A stretch of DNA of 42,870 nucleotides from Candidatus Omnitrophota bacterium. Lineage in GTDB: Bacteria > Omnitrophota > Gorgyraeia > Duberdicusellales > 4484-171. Position 1 is the first letter of the stretch. The number at the start of each line of letters is the position of its first letter. The position numbers and the translations under genes are program-made. The notes beneath the pieces are model-generated. The model did not search any database. It was not told where the DNA came from and was given only the letters and a program-made list of their open reading frames with translations. Shown here piece by piece: positions 18,431 through 27,823 of the stretch. The stretch spans positions 1-42,870 of the forward strand of contig JAQTSA010000002.1 of assembly GCA_028711575.1 (NCBI GenBank). Reading direction: 5' to 3'.

Positions 18431-20143
18431 ATGAACATCATAAAAAGTAAACGTAAGGCAATGGTTTTAATCCTTTCTTTTTTTATTATTGTTATTCTTA
18501 TCATTTCCGGGGGGGCCGCGATTTGGAAAGGAATTTATGAACGAAACACGACTATCCGGAACCGGTTAGAAACCGAAGCCTTGTATCTTGCTGAAGCCGC
18601 AGTAGAGCAGGTTTCCTATAACTTAGCTTATAAGGTAGCAAATTATGTTGCTGAACCGACAGGGTCTAGCGATTTTTTTAATTTATCGGATTTAACCGGA
18701 ACTTTGGCAAATTATCTTTCCAGCGGCTATACTGTTCAGTACAGTTGCCGGTCTTTAGATTTAGAGCAGGCATCCGCTGACGCTTTAGGTATTTCAACTT
18801 TTAGCCGCCATTATCTTGTAACGGCGACAATTACTCATCCCGATTACGATATTTCAGTAACCGTAAATCAAACCATTGCCCGGCACAAGACCTATACCTT
18901 TCAACATGCTGTATTTTATGTTGATGATTTAGAAATGCTGCCGGGTGCGAACATGACTTTGTCCGGTAGAGTTCACAGCAATTCCAGTGTTTACGTTGGG
19001 ACTCACAATACTTTTACGCTTAACACTAATTATTTTCATAGTGCCGAAGATATCTATTATCATAGAAAAGATGATGGGACAACCCTTGGCGGCAGTGTGA
19101 GAATTCTGGTTAATGGGACGACCGATTATGAATTGATGAAAAAACCGGCTGAAGTCGCTCTTGATAGCAACCGCGACGACTGGTATTCTGAGTCCCAACT
19201 TCGGTGGTTGGGTACAGTAGCCAGCAGTGAACATGGTGTAACGGCCCGGGCGGCTCCGGTGATTGAATCAATACAGCCGGACAGTTTTTTTTCAACAACA
19301 GCCCAAAACGCCGGAATGCAAATAACCCGTAACAGTGATGGAACTTATACTATTTATCATAAAGGTTCAACCATTTCTTCAACCGATTTGCCGGGCGGGA
19401 CAATAACTGAGAGTAGTTTTCAGGATAACCGTGAAGGAAAAATAGTATCGGTTACTAATATTGATATTCAAAAGTTAAATCAGAGAGAGGAGTTCACTGA
19501 TTTAAATAGCAACGAGTCTTATGATGCCGGAGAAAGTTATATCGACGCAAACGGTAATGGAAAATACGATCCCAGCTATTTCCCTTCGGGAGAAATTATT
19601 TATGCCACAAGAGTCGACTCTTCCAGCGCTCAGCCTAACGGGATAAGAATCGTTAATGGCAGCGAGTTGAACGGCCCAGTGACGATTGTTTCTAATAATC
19701 CGGTTTACGTACAGGGAGATTATAATAACATTAACAAAAAGGGTTCCGCTGTTATTGCTGATGCTATAAATATATTGTCGAATAATTGGAATGACGGGAT
19801 AAGTAGTTTTAGTAGCCGTAACGCGACTTCTACCAGCGTTAACGCCGCGTTTATAACCGGGATAGTTCCGACTCCCGATGGTGGAGGTACTTATAGCGGC
19901 GGATTAGAAAATTATCCTCGGTTACATGAAAATTGGACGAATGATACTCTACAGATACGCGGATCTTTTGTTGAATTATGGGAAAGCGATATTGCTCAAG
20001 GCAGTTGGCTTTATGGCAGTCCGCGATATACGGCACCGGTAAGAAATTGGGATTATGATACCGGGTTTAATGACCCCAATAATTTACCGCCGTATACGCC
20101 ATGCGCTGTGGAAATTGAGAGAGTAGCTTGGTCATCATCTTAA
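18431..20143 (+). CDS. PilX-like/pilus-tip-associated exported protein
   Basis: N-terminal TM anchor MNIIKSKRKAMVLILSFFIIVILIISGGAAIWKG then a large exported domain; follows PilV/PilW-like genes. Confidence 0.6.
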   Translation: MNIIKSKRKAMVLILSFFIIVILIISGGAAIWKGIYERNTTIRNRLETEALYLAEAAVEQVSYNLAYKVANYVAEPTGSSDFFNLSDLTGTLANYLSSGYTVQYSCRSLDLEQASADALGISTFSRHYLVTATITHPDYDISVTVNQTIARHKTYTFQHAVFYVDDLEMLPGANMTLSGRVHSNSSVYVGTHNTFTLNTNYFHSAEDIYYHRKDDGTTLGGSVRILVNGTTDYELMKKPAEVALDSNRDDWYSESQLRWLGTVASSEHGVTARAAPVIESIQPDSFFSTTAQNAGMQITRNSDGTYTIYHKGSTISSTDLPGGTITESSFQDNREGKIVSVTNIDIQKLNQREEFTDLNSNESYDAGESYIDANGNGKYDPSYFPSGEIIYATRVDSSSAQPNGIRIVNGSELNGPVTIVSNNPVYVQGDYNNINKKGSAVIADAINILSNNWNDGISSFSSRNATSTSVNAAFITGIVPTPDGGGTYSGGLENYPRLHENWTNDTLQIRGSFVELWESDIAQGSWLYGSPRYTAPVRNWDYDTGFNDPNNLPPYTPCAVEIERVAWSSS

Positions 20144-20171
20144 TTATGTTTTTTTACTGAAAGGAGTTAAA

Positions 20172-20540
20172 ATGGGCAGAATACTTGTTGTTGAGGATGA
20201 AATCGAAATTTTAAACCTTCTCGAAAAAGGTTTGAAACGTCACAATTTTACGATTGAGGTTTCCAGAGACGGCCGTGACGCTATAGAAAAGGTAGAAAGC
20301 TTCTCGCCGGATATAGTTATTCTTGATATAATGTTACCGGAGTTAGATGGGGTAAGCGTGTTGAAATGGATTAAAGAACGTTATCCACATGTCAAAGTTA
20401 TGATGGCAACAGCCAAAGATGAAATCGAGGATATAAAAAATGGGTTTCTAAGTAAAGCCGATTACTATATAACTAAACCATATGTTTTTGAAGAAATAAT
20501 TAAAGGCGTACAAATTTTACGTGAATTAAACAGCGAATAA
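20172..20540 (+). CDS. CheY-like response regulator receiver protein
   Basis: ILVVEDEIEILNLLEKGLKRH, DIVILDIMLPELDGVSVLKWIK, MMATAK, ADYYITKPYVFEEI. Confidence 0.93.
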   Translation: MGRILVVEDEIEILNLLEKGLKRHNFTIEVSRDGRDAIEKVESFSPDIVILDIMLPELDGVSVLKWIKERYPHVKVMMATAKDEIEDIKNGFLSKADYYITKPYVFEEIIKGVQILRELNSE

Positions 20541-20575
20541 AGTTTTTAAAACTGTTTTTATTAAGGAGGTTGACA

Positions 20576-21877
20576 ATGATATCGTTACCATTTTTGCCGC
20601 TTAAAAGAAGAATCTGGATAGCAATATCGCTTACAACTTTTATACCGCTAATAATATTTTTGTACTATATTAATGAATATGTTTTGGAATTTCCAGCATT
20701 GGTTTGTTTGGGCTTTCTTGTTTTCCTTGGCTGGTGGATCGTGTTTGAAGTCTTTCGAACAATAACCCGGGTAAACTTATCGTCCAAAAAAGCGCTGGAA
20801 GAACTTGGCCATCAAGCCCCGGCTTTGCCGAATGAGGTAGAAAGCTTAGAATCGGTCATCAGCATGCTTTCGGTCAGAGTAAAAAACAGTTTTGAACAGT
20901 TAAAAGATTTTAGTAAACAGACTGAAGAGCTAAATAGAGAAGTTTCTAAGAAAGTTGTTGTTCTGTCGACTATTTTGCAGGCTAATGAATTGTTCTCAAA
21001 AGAAACCCCTCCGGAAGAAATTGTCCAATTCCTTTTACGGCGGCTACAGGATTCTTTAGGTATGAAATGCTGTTTTTGCGGTTTACACTCGGAGATTAGC
21101 CGACGGCTTCAAATTGTCAGCTGTAACGGAATTGATGCTGTAACGGTCGAGGATATATTCCTTGAAGCCCAAGATTATTTCAATCATTTGTCGAAAACGA
21201 TTATTCTTTCTCCCGGAACACCTAACGATGTGCCTTTTGATTTTCAGGCTAAACTAATGCTGCAAAATATTGCTTTCGCTCCGATTATTTCCGACAAAAG
21301 AATTATTGGGCTAATTGGTATCGGCAATAATTCTTTCAGCGAGGCCTTCAACGAAGATGCTTTGGACGTTTTAAGCCTTTTTTCTCAAAACGTTGCTCTT
21401 ATTTGGGAACATAAACGGTTGTCGATTAAAGTGGAAAATCTGGAAATTTTTGATTCTTTAACTGGACTCTATAACGAGAAATATATCAAGGCGCGACTTG
21501 AAGAAGAGATCCAACGCTCATCGGCTTATCAACGTCCTTGCGGGTTTATGGCGATGAAAATACATTTTTACCACCGTTATCAAAAAGAGCGCGGTGTTAT
21601 TGAAGCAGAAAAACTTTTGAAAAAAGTGGCTAAAATCTTCAAAGAAACTTTACGGCCGATAGATATAATCGGCAGGGTAAGTGTTGATACTTTAGCGGCA
21701 ATACTGATTGAACGCAATAAACGGCAATCACAAGAAGTAGCAAACGCCTTAGGCGAAAAATTAAAGCAGATATATAAGGAAGAAGTCACCTTTCTATTCT
21801 CTGTAGTAGAGAGCCCAGTTGACGGCGTAATTTCTAAGGAGTTACAACAGGCAATAAAAAAGCAATTTGAGGAGTAG
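20576..21877 (+). CDS. Membrane-anchored GAF + degenerate GGDEF-domain protein
   Basis: N-terminal TM helices, GAF-like region, then DSLTGLYNEKYIKARLEEEIQRS (GGDEF-domain start); the active-site region reads IIGRVSVDTLAAIL. ATG at 20576 fits the GGAGGT ribosome-binding site better than the TTG start in the track. Confidence 0.75.
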   Translation: MISLPFLPLKRRIWIAISLTTFIPLIIFLYYINEYVLEFPALVCLGFLVFLGWWIVFEVFRTITRVNLSSKKALEELGHQAPALPNEVESLESVISMLSVRVKNSFEQLKDFSKQTEELNREVSKKVVVLSTILQANELFSKETPPEEIVQFLLRRLQDSLGMKCCFCGLHSEISRRLQIVSCNGIDAVTVEDIFLEAQDYFNHLSKTIILSPGTPNDVPFDFQAKLMLQNIAFAPIISDKRIIGLIGIGNNSFSEAFNEDALDVLSLFSQNVALIWEHKRLSIKVENLEIFDSLTGLYNEKYIKARLEEEIQRSSAYQRPCGFMAMKIHFYHRYQKERGVIEAEKLLKKVAKIFKETLRPIDIIGRVSVDTLAAILIERNKRQSQEVANALGEKLKQIYKEEVTFLFSVVESPVDGVISKELQQAIKKQFEE

Positions 21878-21883
21878 TTATCA

Positions 21884-22327
21884 ATGAGGTTTAATCGGCA
21901 TGACGAAAAACCGTTAGGTGAGATTTTGATGGAAAGAGGGATTTTAACTCGCTTACAGTTAGACGAATCTTTATTAACTCAAAAAAAAGAAGGCGGTTTA
22001 ATTGGCGAAATTATTGTAAATCTTGGCTTTGCTAAAGAAGAAGACATCGCTCATTGTTTTTCTCTGCAATACGGGTTTCCTTATTTACCGCTTACCAACT
22101 ATGAAATATCTAAAGAGGTTGTTGAACTTATTCCTCAGAGTGTTATGAGTCATTATTGTCTTATCCCAATCGACAGGATAGAGAACACATTAACGGTAGC
22201 GATGGCAAATCCTTTAAATATTCACGCGATAGAAGATATAGAGGATTTAACTAAATGTGATATTCAGATTTTTGTAAGTACACCGTCGGATATTCGCAAA
22301 CATATTGAGATGGTAAGAGAAATCTGA
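21884..22327 (+). CDS. Stand-alone MshEN (T2SS protein E N-terminal) domain protein
   Basis: LGEILMERGILTRLQLDESLLTQ...IGEIIVNLGFAKEEDIAHCFSLQYGFPYLPL...ENTLTVAMANPLN; no ATPase domain. Confidence 0.85.
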   Translation: MRFNRHDEKPLGEILMERGILTRLQLDESLLTQKKEGGLIGEIIVNLGFAKEEDIAHCFSLQYGFPYLPLTNYEISKEVVELIPQSVMSHYCLIPIDRIENTLTVAMANPLNIHAIEDIEDLTKCDIQIFVSTPSDIRKHIEMVREI

Positions 22328-22394
22328 TAAACTGCAATCAGTGTCCCACTAACGGTTTTCCACAAATACGGGGAGTTTCCCTCTAAATTTAGTA

Positions 22395-24101
22395 ATGGGG
22401 ATGAAAAACAAAAAATTTACCGAATATCTATTAGAAGAAAACTTTCTTTCTCAGGAAGAGCTTAATAAAATTCTGTTAGTTCAAAAAGAAAAAAAGGGCT
22501 CATTAGTTGAGCTTTTGATCGAATCAGGTTATATTGAAGAGCCTCAAGTTTTAAGTCTGCTTTCCCGATACCTCGGCATGCCCCCGGTTAGAGTCTTACA
22601 TCTTAATATCAGCGATGAAATCCTTAAAATTATACCGGAAAACCTTGCCCGTCAGTATCAGGTGTTGCCGATTGGCCGCATAGGCAATACCGTAACGATA
22701 GCTATGGCCGACCCTTTAAATGTTTTGCTGATTGATGATTTAAAAACTTTAACTGCTTGTCAAATCAATCCGGTTATTGCGCCGTTGTCGGAAATAAAAG
22801 AAGCGATTGGCAATTATTATATGCCTAAAGCGCTTGACACGATTGAGGAAATAGTTAAAGGAAACTCGGCCGAAGGAATTGAATTCATCCAAACTAAAAT
22901 AGATGATTCTTCCGAGGAACATATCCTTAATCCGATTGACGAGGCGCCGGTCATAAAATACAACAATTATATTCTTGAAAAAGCTGTAGAGGAAAGGACT
23001 TCTGACATATTGATTGAACCTTTAGAAAAGTCCGGCAGGGTCAGGTTTAGAGTTGACGGACTTTTAAAAATAGCTGAGACTTATCCTAAGAAAATGCATC
23101 CTTTTATAATTTCCCGGATTAAAGTTATGAGCAATCTTAACATAACGGAACATCGCCTGCCTCAAGACGGCCGGTTTCGCGGTAAAATCCATAATAAAGA
23201 GGTTGATTTTCGGGTTTCAGTTTTGCCTTCAAGCATGGGCGAAAAAATAGCTTTACGGGTTCTTGATAAATCGACTGCTTTTTTAGACTTAGGCCTTCTT
23301 GGGTTTGAGGAAGAAGTAGCTTTAAAAATAAAAGAGGATTCTTTAAAGCCGCATGGTTTAATTCTTGTTTGTGGGCCCACCGGGTCAGGAAAAACTACCA
23401 GTTTATATTCGATAATGAAATACATTTATTCACCGGAAAAAAACATAACAACTGTTGAAGACCCGATTGAATATCAGATGAAAGGAATAAATCAAGTTAG
23501 CATTGAACCGAGCATTGGTTTGACTTTTGCGTCTACTTTGCGGTCATTGTTGCGTCAAGATCCCGATGTGGTAATGATTGGTGAAATCCGTGACGCTGAA
23601 GCTGCCGCAATCGCTATAAAAGCGGCTTTAACCGGCCACTTAGTTTTGTCTACTTTGCATACGACAACTTCTCCGGGTTCAATTTCAAGGTTGCTTAATA
23701 TGGGGATTGAACCTTTTTTGTTGTCTTCAACCTTGGTTGGCGTTTTGACTCAACGCTTAGTTCGGAGGTTATGTCCGCGCTGTAAAGAAGCTTATGAAGT
23801 GCCTTCTGTTCTCAGTGATAAATATTTTAATGGCGAAAAAATTACTCTATATCGACCTAAAGGCTGCAGCTTTTGCCAAAATTTCGGTTATAAGGGGCGG
23901 TTGGTTGAATGTGAATATCTACAAGTCGTTACCCAAGTTAAAGAACTTATTGCCAATCGGGCGACAGAACAGGTTTTAAAAAAAGAGGCCCGAAAATCCG
24001 GTATGTATACTTTACGTCAAGATGGATTGATAAAAGCAAGAAACGGTATAACTAGTCTGGAGGAAGTTTTAAGAACAACGGCTCCTGATGAGCCGTTATA
24101 A
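22395..24101 (+). CDS. pilB: Type IV pilus assembly / type II secretion ATPase (PilB/GspE family) 1
   Basis: GPTGSGKTTSLYSIMKYI, VEDPIEYQMKGINQVSIEPSIGLTFASTLRSLLRQDPDVVMIGEIRDAEAAAIAIKAALTGHLVLSTLHT, CPRC...CSFC zinc motif. Confidence 0.93.
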   Translation: MGMKNKKFTEYLLEENFLSQEELNKILLVQKEKKGSLVELLIESGYIEEPQVLSLLSRYLGMPPVRVLHLNISDEILKIIPENLARQYQVLPIGRIGNTVTIAMADPLNVLLIDDLKTLTACQINPVIAPLSEIKEAIGNYYMPKALDTIEEIVKGNSAEGIEFIQTKIDDSSEEHILNPIDEAPVIKYNNYILEKAVEERTSDILIEPLEKSGRVRFRVDGLLKIAETYPKKMHPFIISRIKVMSNLNITEHRLPQDGRFRGKIHNKEVDFRVSVLPSSMGEKIALRVLDKSTAFLDLGLLGFEEEVALKIKEDSLKPHGLILVCGPTGSGKTTSLYSIMKYIYSPEKNITTVEDPIEYQMKGINQVSIEPSIGLTFASTLRSLLRQDPDVVMIGEIRDAEAAAIAIKAALTGHLVLSTLHTTTSPGSISRLLNMGIEPFLLSSTLVGVLTQRLVRRLCPRCKEAYEVPSVLSDKYFNGEKITLYRPKGCSFCQNFGYKGRLVECEYLQVVTQVKELIANRATEQVLKKEARKSGMYTLRQDGLIKARNGITSLEEVLRTTAPDEPL

Positions 24102-25812
24102 GGCTACAGTTAGAATAAAGATTTCAAAAATTTTCATGATAAAAGAAAGAATTATAAAATATATCCAAAAAAATAAAGCCATTGATAAAAGCGTCTTGCA
24201 GGAGCTCATGGCTACCAAAGATTATAAATCTTTTAAACATCTTTTAATCAGAAAAAATTTATCAACTGAAGAAGACCTTCTTTTACTTTTTTCAAAAGAA
24301 TTTAAAATGCCTTTTCTTGATTTAAAGCGCTACAAAATTTCTTTTAAAAACAAAGAGTATTTACCCAAAGAAGTCGCTTTTCGATATAACGTACTTCCGA
24401 TATGTAAAATTGGTAACGCCTTAACTTTAGCAACAGCCAACCCTTTAGATGTTATTACTTACGATGATATTAAAATTCTTACTTCGGTCGGTAAAGTCGA
24501 TTTAGTTTTGTCGCGGGAGGATGATGTGGCTAAAGCTTTACAAACTCTTTATAAGTCTCCGGAAGAAGTTGTTTCTTTTTTAGACGATGATATATCTTTT
24601 GAGTTAAGTAAGATGGACGGCGAAGATTCGTTAGAAAATCTCGTTACCGAAAGTCAGCGCCCGCCGATTGTTCGGGCAATTGATTTAGTCATTTACAATG
24701 CTTTAAAAAAGAGAGCTTCTGATATTCATATTGAGCCTTATGAAGATGGTTTAATGGTTAAATATCGAGTCGATGGTGCTTTGTCTGAAGAGTTTAGCTT
24801 TCCTAAATCTAATCAAGCCGCGGTTATTGCCCGGCTTAAAATAATTTCGTCTTTAGATATAACTGAATCGCGCCTTCCTCAAGACGGCCGGTTCAAAGTT
24901 ACTTTTCAAGATCGGGAAATTGATTTTCGGGTTTCTAGTTTGCCGATCCAATACGGTGAAAAATTTGTATTACGGGTCCTTGATAAGAAAAGGTTGTCAG
25001 TAGGTCTGAAGAATTTGGGGTTTTCTCCTAAACCGCTCGCGGTATTTGAGCAAGCCAGTAAACATCCTTTTGGGATCATTCTTGTAACTGGTCCAACCGG
25101 TTCGGGAAAATCGACAACTCTTTATTCGATAATCAATCAGATAAATACGCCGGAAAAAAATATTATTACTATAGAAGATCCGATAGAATATCAGATCGAG
25201 GGTATTACTCAGATTCAGGCTAAAGCTGAGATTGGTTTAACTTTTGCCAGTGGCCTTAGATCAGTGCTAAGGCAGTCGCCGGACATTATAATGGTCGGAG
25301 AAATTCGTGACGCTGAAACTGCTGATATCGCCGTAAAAGCGTCCTTAACCGGGGAAGTAATTCTTTCAACATTACATACAAATACGGCGGTTGGCGCGAT
25401 TACTCGATTAATAGACATGGGCGTTGAGCCGTTTCTTTTAGCGTCATCGTTGGTCGCCTCTACCGCTCAGCGGTTGGTCAGACAGTTGTGTTCTCATTGT
25501 AAAGAAGCTTATACTATCGAAGAAGAAACTTTAACTAAACTGTCGTTTAGTTCTAAACAGCGGCAATTTTATCGGGCTAAAGGCTGTAGTCAATGTAATA
25601 ATACCGGATATCGGGGGCGGATAGCAATTCTTGAAATTTTGATGTTAGATGATAGAATTAGAGAAATGATTGTTAATCATGCCAGTGAAGAAGAAATTAT
25701 CGAGTACGCTAAAAAAGCCCAAGACTTTACCTTTTTAAGAGATGACGGGTTTTTAAAGTGCATTGATGGCGAAACTTCTTTAGAAGAAGTCCTTAGAGTT
25801 ACAACTGAGTAA
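24088..25812 (+). CDS. Type IV pilus assembly / type II secretion ATPase (PilB/GspE family) 2
   Basis: GPTGSGKSTTLYSIINQI, IEDPIEYQIEGITQIQ, LRQSPDIIMVGEIRDAETADIAVKASLTGEVILSTLHT, CSHC...CSQC. The start may be the Met at 24136. Confidence 0.92.
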   Translation: MSRYKATVRIKISKIFMIKERIIKYIQKNKAIDKSVLQELMATKDYKSFKHLLIRKNLSTEEDLLLLFSKEFKMPFLDLKRYKISFKNKEYLPKEVAFRYNVLPICKIGNALTLATANPLDVITYDDIKILTSVGKVDLVLSREDDVAKALQTLYKSPEEVVSFLDDDISFELSKMDGEDSLENLVTESQRPPIVRAIDLVIYNALKKRASDIHIEPYEDGLMVKYRVDGALSEEFSFPKSNQAAVIARLKIISSLDITESRLPQDGRFKVTFQDREIDFRVSSLPIQYGEKFVLRVLDKKRLSVGLKNLGFSPKPLAVFEQASKHPFGIILVTGPTGSGKSTTLYSIINQINTPEKNIITIEDPIEYQIEGITQIQAKAEIGLTFASGLRSVLRQSPDIIMVGEIRDAETADIAVKASLTGEVILSTLHTNTAVGAITRLIDMGVEPFLLASSLVASTAQRLVRQLCSHCKEAYTIEEETLTKLSFSSKQRQFYRAKGCSQCNNTGYRGRIAILEILMLDDRIREMIVNHASEEEIIEYAKKAQDFTFLRDDGFLKCIDGETSLEEVLRVTTE

Positions 25813-25824
25813 AAGGAGCGAAAA

Positions 25825-27033
25825 ATGAAATCTTTTTCCTATGTCATCAAAGATAATCAGGGTCAAATCCGTAAAGGAGTGCTTGACGTTGAATCTCAGG
25901 ATAAACTAATTGAGTATTTTCATAAAGAGTCTTGTGTTATTATCTCGATTAAAGAAAGGAAAAAAACAGCTCAGCGGCAACACAGCAGTCGTATCAGCGT
26001 GGATGATTTAGTTATTTTTTCCCGTCAGTTTACCACGCTGATTGAAAGCGGTATCCCGGCGGTTGAATCTTTAGCTATTCTTCAAGATCAGGTGGAAAAG
26101 CCTTATTTTAAAGCGGTTATTGCCATGATTCTAAAAGATGTCCGTGAAGGCGCCTCATTAGCTAATACTTTAAAAAAACACCCGAAAGTGTTTCCCGAAA
26201 TTTACGTCAGCATGGTGGAAGCGGCTGAAGTCAGCGGGAATCTGCCGGAAATTTTAGAACGGTTATCGATCTATCTTGAAAAAAGCAGTGCTTTAAGAAA
26301 AAAAGTAGCTTCAGCCATGTATTATCCGGTCATTATTTTACTAATGGCGGGAGGAATTACAACTTTTTTAATGGTTAAAGTTATTCCGACGTTTCAGAGT
26401 ATATTTGATATGTTGGGCGGAAACTTACCTTTACCAACCCAGATTCTGCTTCTTGTGTCAAATGTTTTACGTTCCTACTTTCTTATTGTGGTGATAGTTT
26501 TTATAGTTGTATCGGCTTTGTTTTTAAAATATATAAATACTGATCGGGGAAAGCGTCAGTATCACAAAACGCTTTTACGGCTGCCGATTTTAGGAAACTT
26601 AATAAGAAAAATTGCGATTGCTAAATTTGCCCGTACTTTTGCGACTTTAGTCCGAAGCGGAGTTACGGTTATAAAATGTTTAGACATAGTAGCTAAGACT
26701 TCGGGAAATAAAATTTTGGAAGAGGCAGTTATCAAAGCGAAAAAATCTATTCTTGAAGGTCAGCCGATATCTTTGCCGTTAGAAGAAAGCGGTATTTTTC
26801 CTCCGATGGTCACAAAAATGATTGCGATCGGTGAAAAGAGCGGAAAACTCGAAGAGATGCTTTCCAAAGTCGCGCAATTTTACGAAGAACAAACCGACGC
26901 GATGATTACCGGATTAAGCAGTTTGATCGAACCTCTGGTTATTGGTGTTTTAGGGGTTGTAATTGGCGGGATAGTTGTGTCTTTATTCTTGCCGATTATC
27001 AAAATAACCCAATATATCGGAACCGGGATGTAA
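25825..27033 (+). CDS. pilC: Type IV pilus inner-membrane platform protein PilC/GspF
   Basis: VIFSRQFTTLIESGIPAVESLAIL, ASAMYYPVIILLMAGGITTFLMVKVIPTF, FARTFATLVRSGVTVIKCLDIVAKTSGN, GEKSGKLEEMLSKVAQFYEEQ. Confidence 0.95.
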   Translation: MKSFSYVIKDNQGQIRKGVLDVESQDKLIEYFHKESCVIISIKERKKTAQRQHSSRISVDDLVIFSRQFTTLIESGIPAVESLAILQDQVEKPYFKAVIAMILKDVREGASLANTLKKHPKVFPEIYVSMVEAAEVSGNLPEILERLSIYLEKSSALRKKVASAMYYPVIILLMAGGITTFLMVKVIPTFQSIFDMLGGNLPLPTQILLLVSNVLRSYFLIVVIVFIVVSALFLKYINTDRGKRQYHKTLLRLPILGNLIRKIAIAKFARTFATLVRSGVTVIKCLDIVAKTSGNKILEEAVIKAKKSILEGQPISLPLEESGIFPPMVTKMIAIGEKSGKLEEMLSKVAQFYEEQTDAMITGLSSLIEPLVIGVLGVVIGGIVVSLFLPIIKITQYIGTGM

Positions 27034-27097
27034 TTGGTTTTATTCTGTTTATTTGTTTTTTAGCCGTAATTAGGCCAAATGTAAAAAAAATGTAAAT

Positions 27098-27126
27098 TTG
27101 ACATTAGTTGTAATAAGTGCTATAGT
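27098..27126 (+). promoter_or_regulatory. Consensus sigma70 promoter for the major pilin
   Basis: TTGACA (27098-27103), 17-nt spacer, TATAGT (27121-27126) with TG two bases before the -10. Confidence 0.75.
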
Positions 27127-27233
27127 TAAATTGAAGTCTTTATCTTTAACCTTTTTAGGCCCAGACTGCCGAAAAAAAGGAGGAAAAGTAGAAGGCAAAA
27201 AAAGGCCTTACAAAACAAATCGGAGGTATCGAA

Positions 27234-27686
27234 ATGCGTAAAGGTTTTACTCTTGTTGAAATTATGATTGTTGTTGCTATTATTGCTCTTTTAGCGGCAA
27301 TAGCTATTCCTAACCTTTTAAGAGCTCGAGTTTCGGCTAATGAAGCTGCGGCCGCAGCGGCGATGCATACCATAGCTGCCGCTCAAATTCAGTATCGGGC
27401 ATCTAACCCGACCTATGCTTCTTTAGGAACTTTAGGTAATGCTACTCCGCCTTATATCGATTCTAGGCTTGCTGGCGGAAGCAAACAGGGCTATAACTTT
27501 ACATCTGGATTTTCAACTGGCGCGAACTTTTGGGCTGCTGGTGAACCTCAAGACAATACCGCCGCGCATACGTTCTATATCGATGAGGACGGTGTTATTT
27601 GTCGTTCTTCCAATACCAGTGTTAGCGCTGAGACTTCACATTTTAACGGATCGGGCTGTCCAACGGGTTATGCTGAAGTAGAATAA
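27234..27686 (+). CDS. pilA: Type IV pilin (probable major pilin)
   Basis: MRKGFTLVEIMIVVAIIALLAAIAIPNLLRARVSANEAAAAAAMHTI; C-terminal Cys-Cys loop; own promoter and terminator. Confidence 0.93.
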   Translation: MRKGFTLVEIMIVVAIIALLAAIAIPNLLRARVSANEAAAAAAMHTIAAAQIQYRASNPTYASLGTLGNATPPYIDSRLAGGSKQGYNFTSGFSTGANFWAAGEPQDNTAAHTFYIDEDGVICRSSNTSVSAETSHFNGSGCPTGYAEVE

Positions 27687-27712
27687 TCACTTAAAGCTAA
27701 ACAATGAAACTT

Positions 27713-27743
27713 AAGGCGGTGGTTTTTAACCACCGCCTTTTTT
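27713..27743 (+). terminator. Rho-independent terminator after the pilin
   Basis: AAGGCGGTGGTTTTTAACCACCGCC followed by TTTTTT. Confidence 0.92.
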
Positions 27744-27823
27744 ATTGACTTGTTTGTTTTTAACAATCGGCTATAATAATTGTAGTCTGGGAAAATTAGA
27801 AAAATAAGATTATATCAAAATTT

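Noticed and set aside
18929-19298. Minus-strand ORFs (101 and 62 aa) opposite the PilX-like gene
   Set aside because: Antisense to a continuous plus-strand ORF in operon context; no recognisable motif.
27155-27373. Minus-strand 72-aa ORF opposite the pilin
   Set aside because: Antisense to a convincing pilin and its promoter leader; Ala/Ile-rich mirror translation with no ribosome-binding site or family signature.
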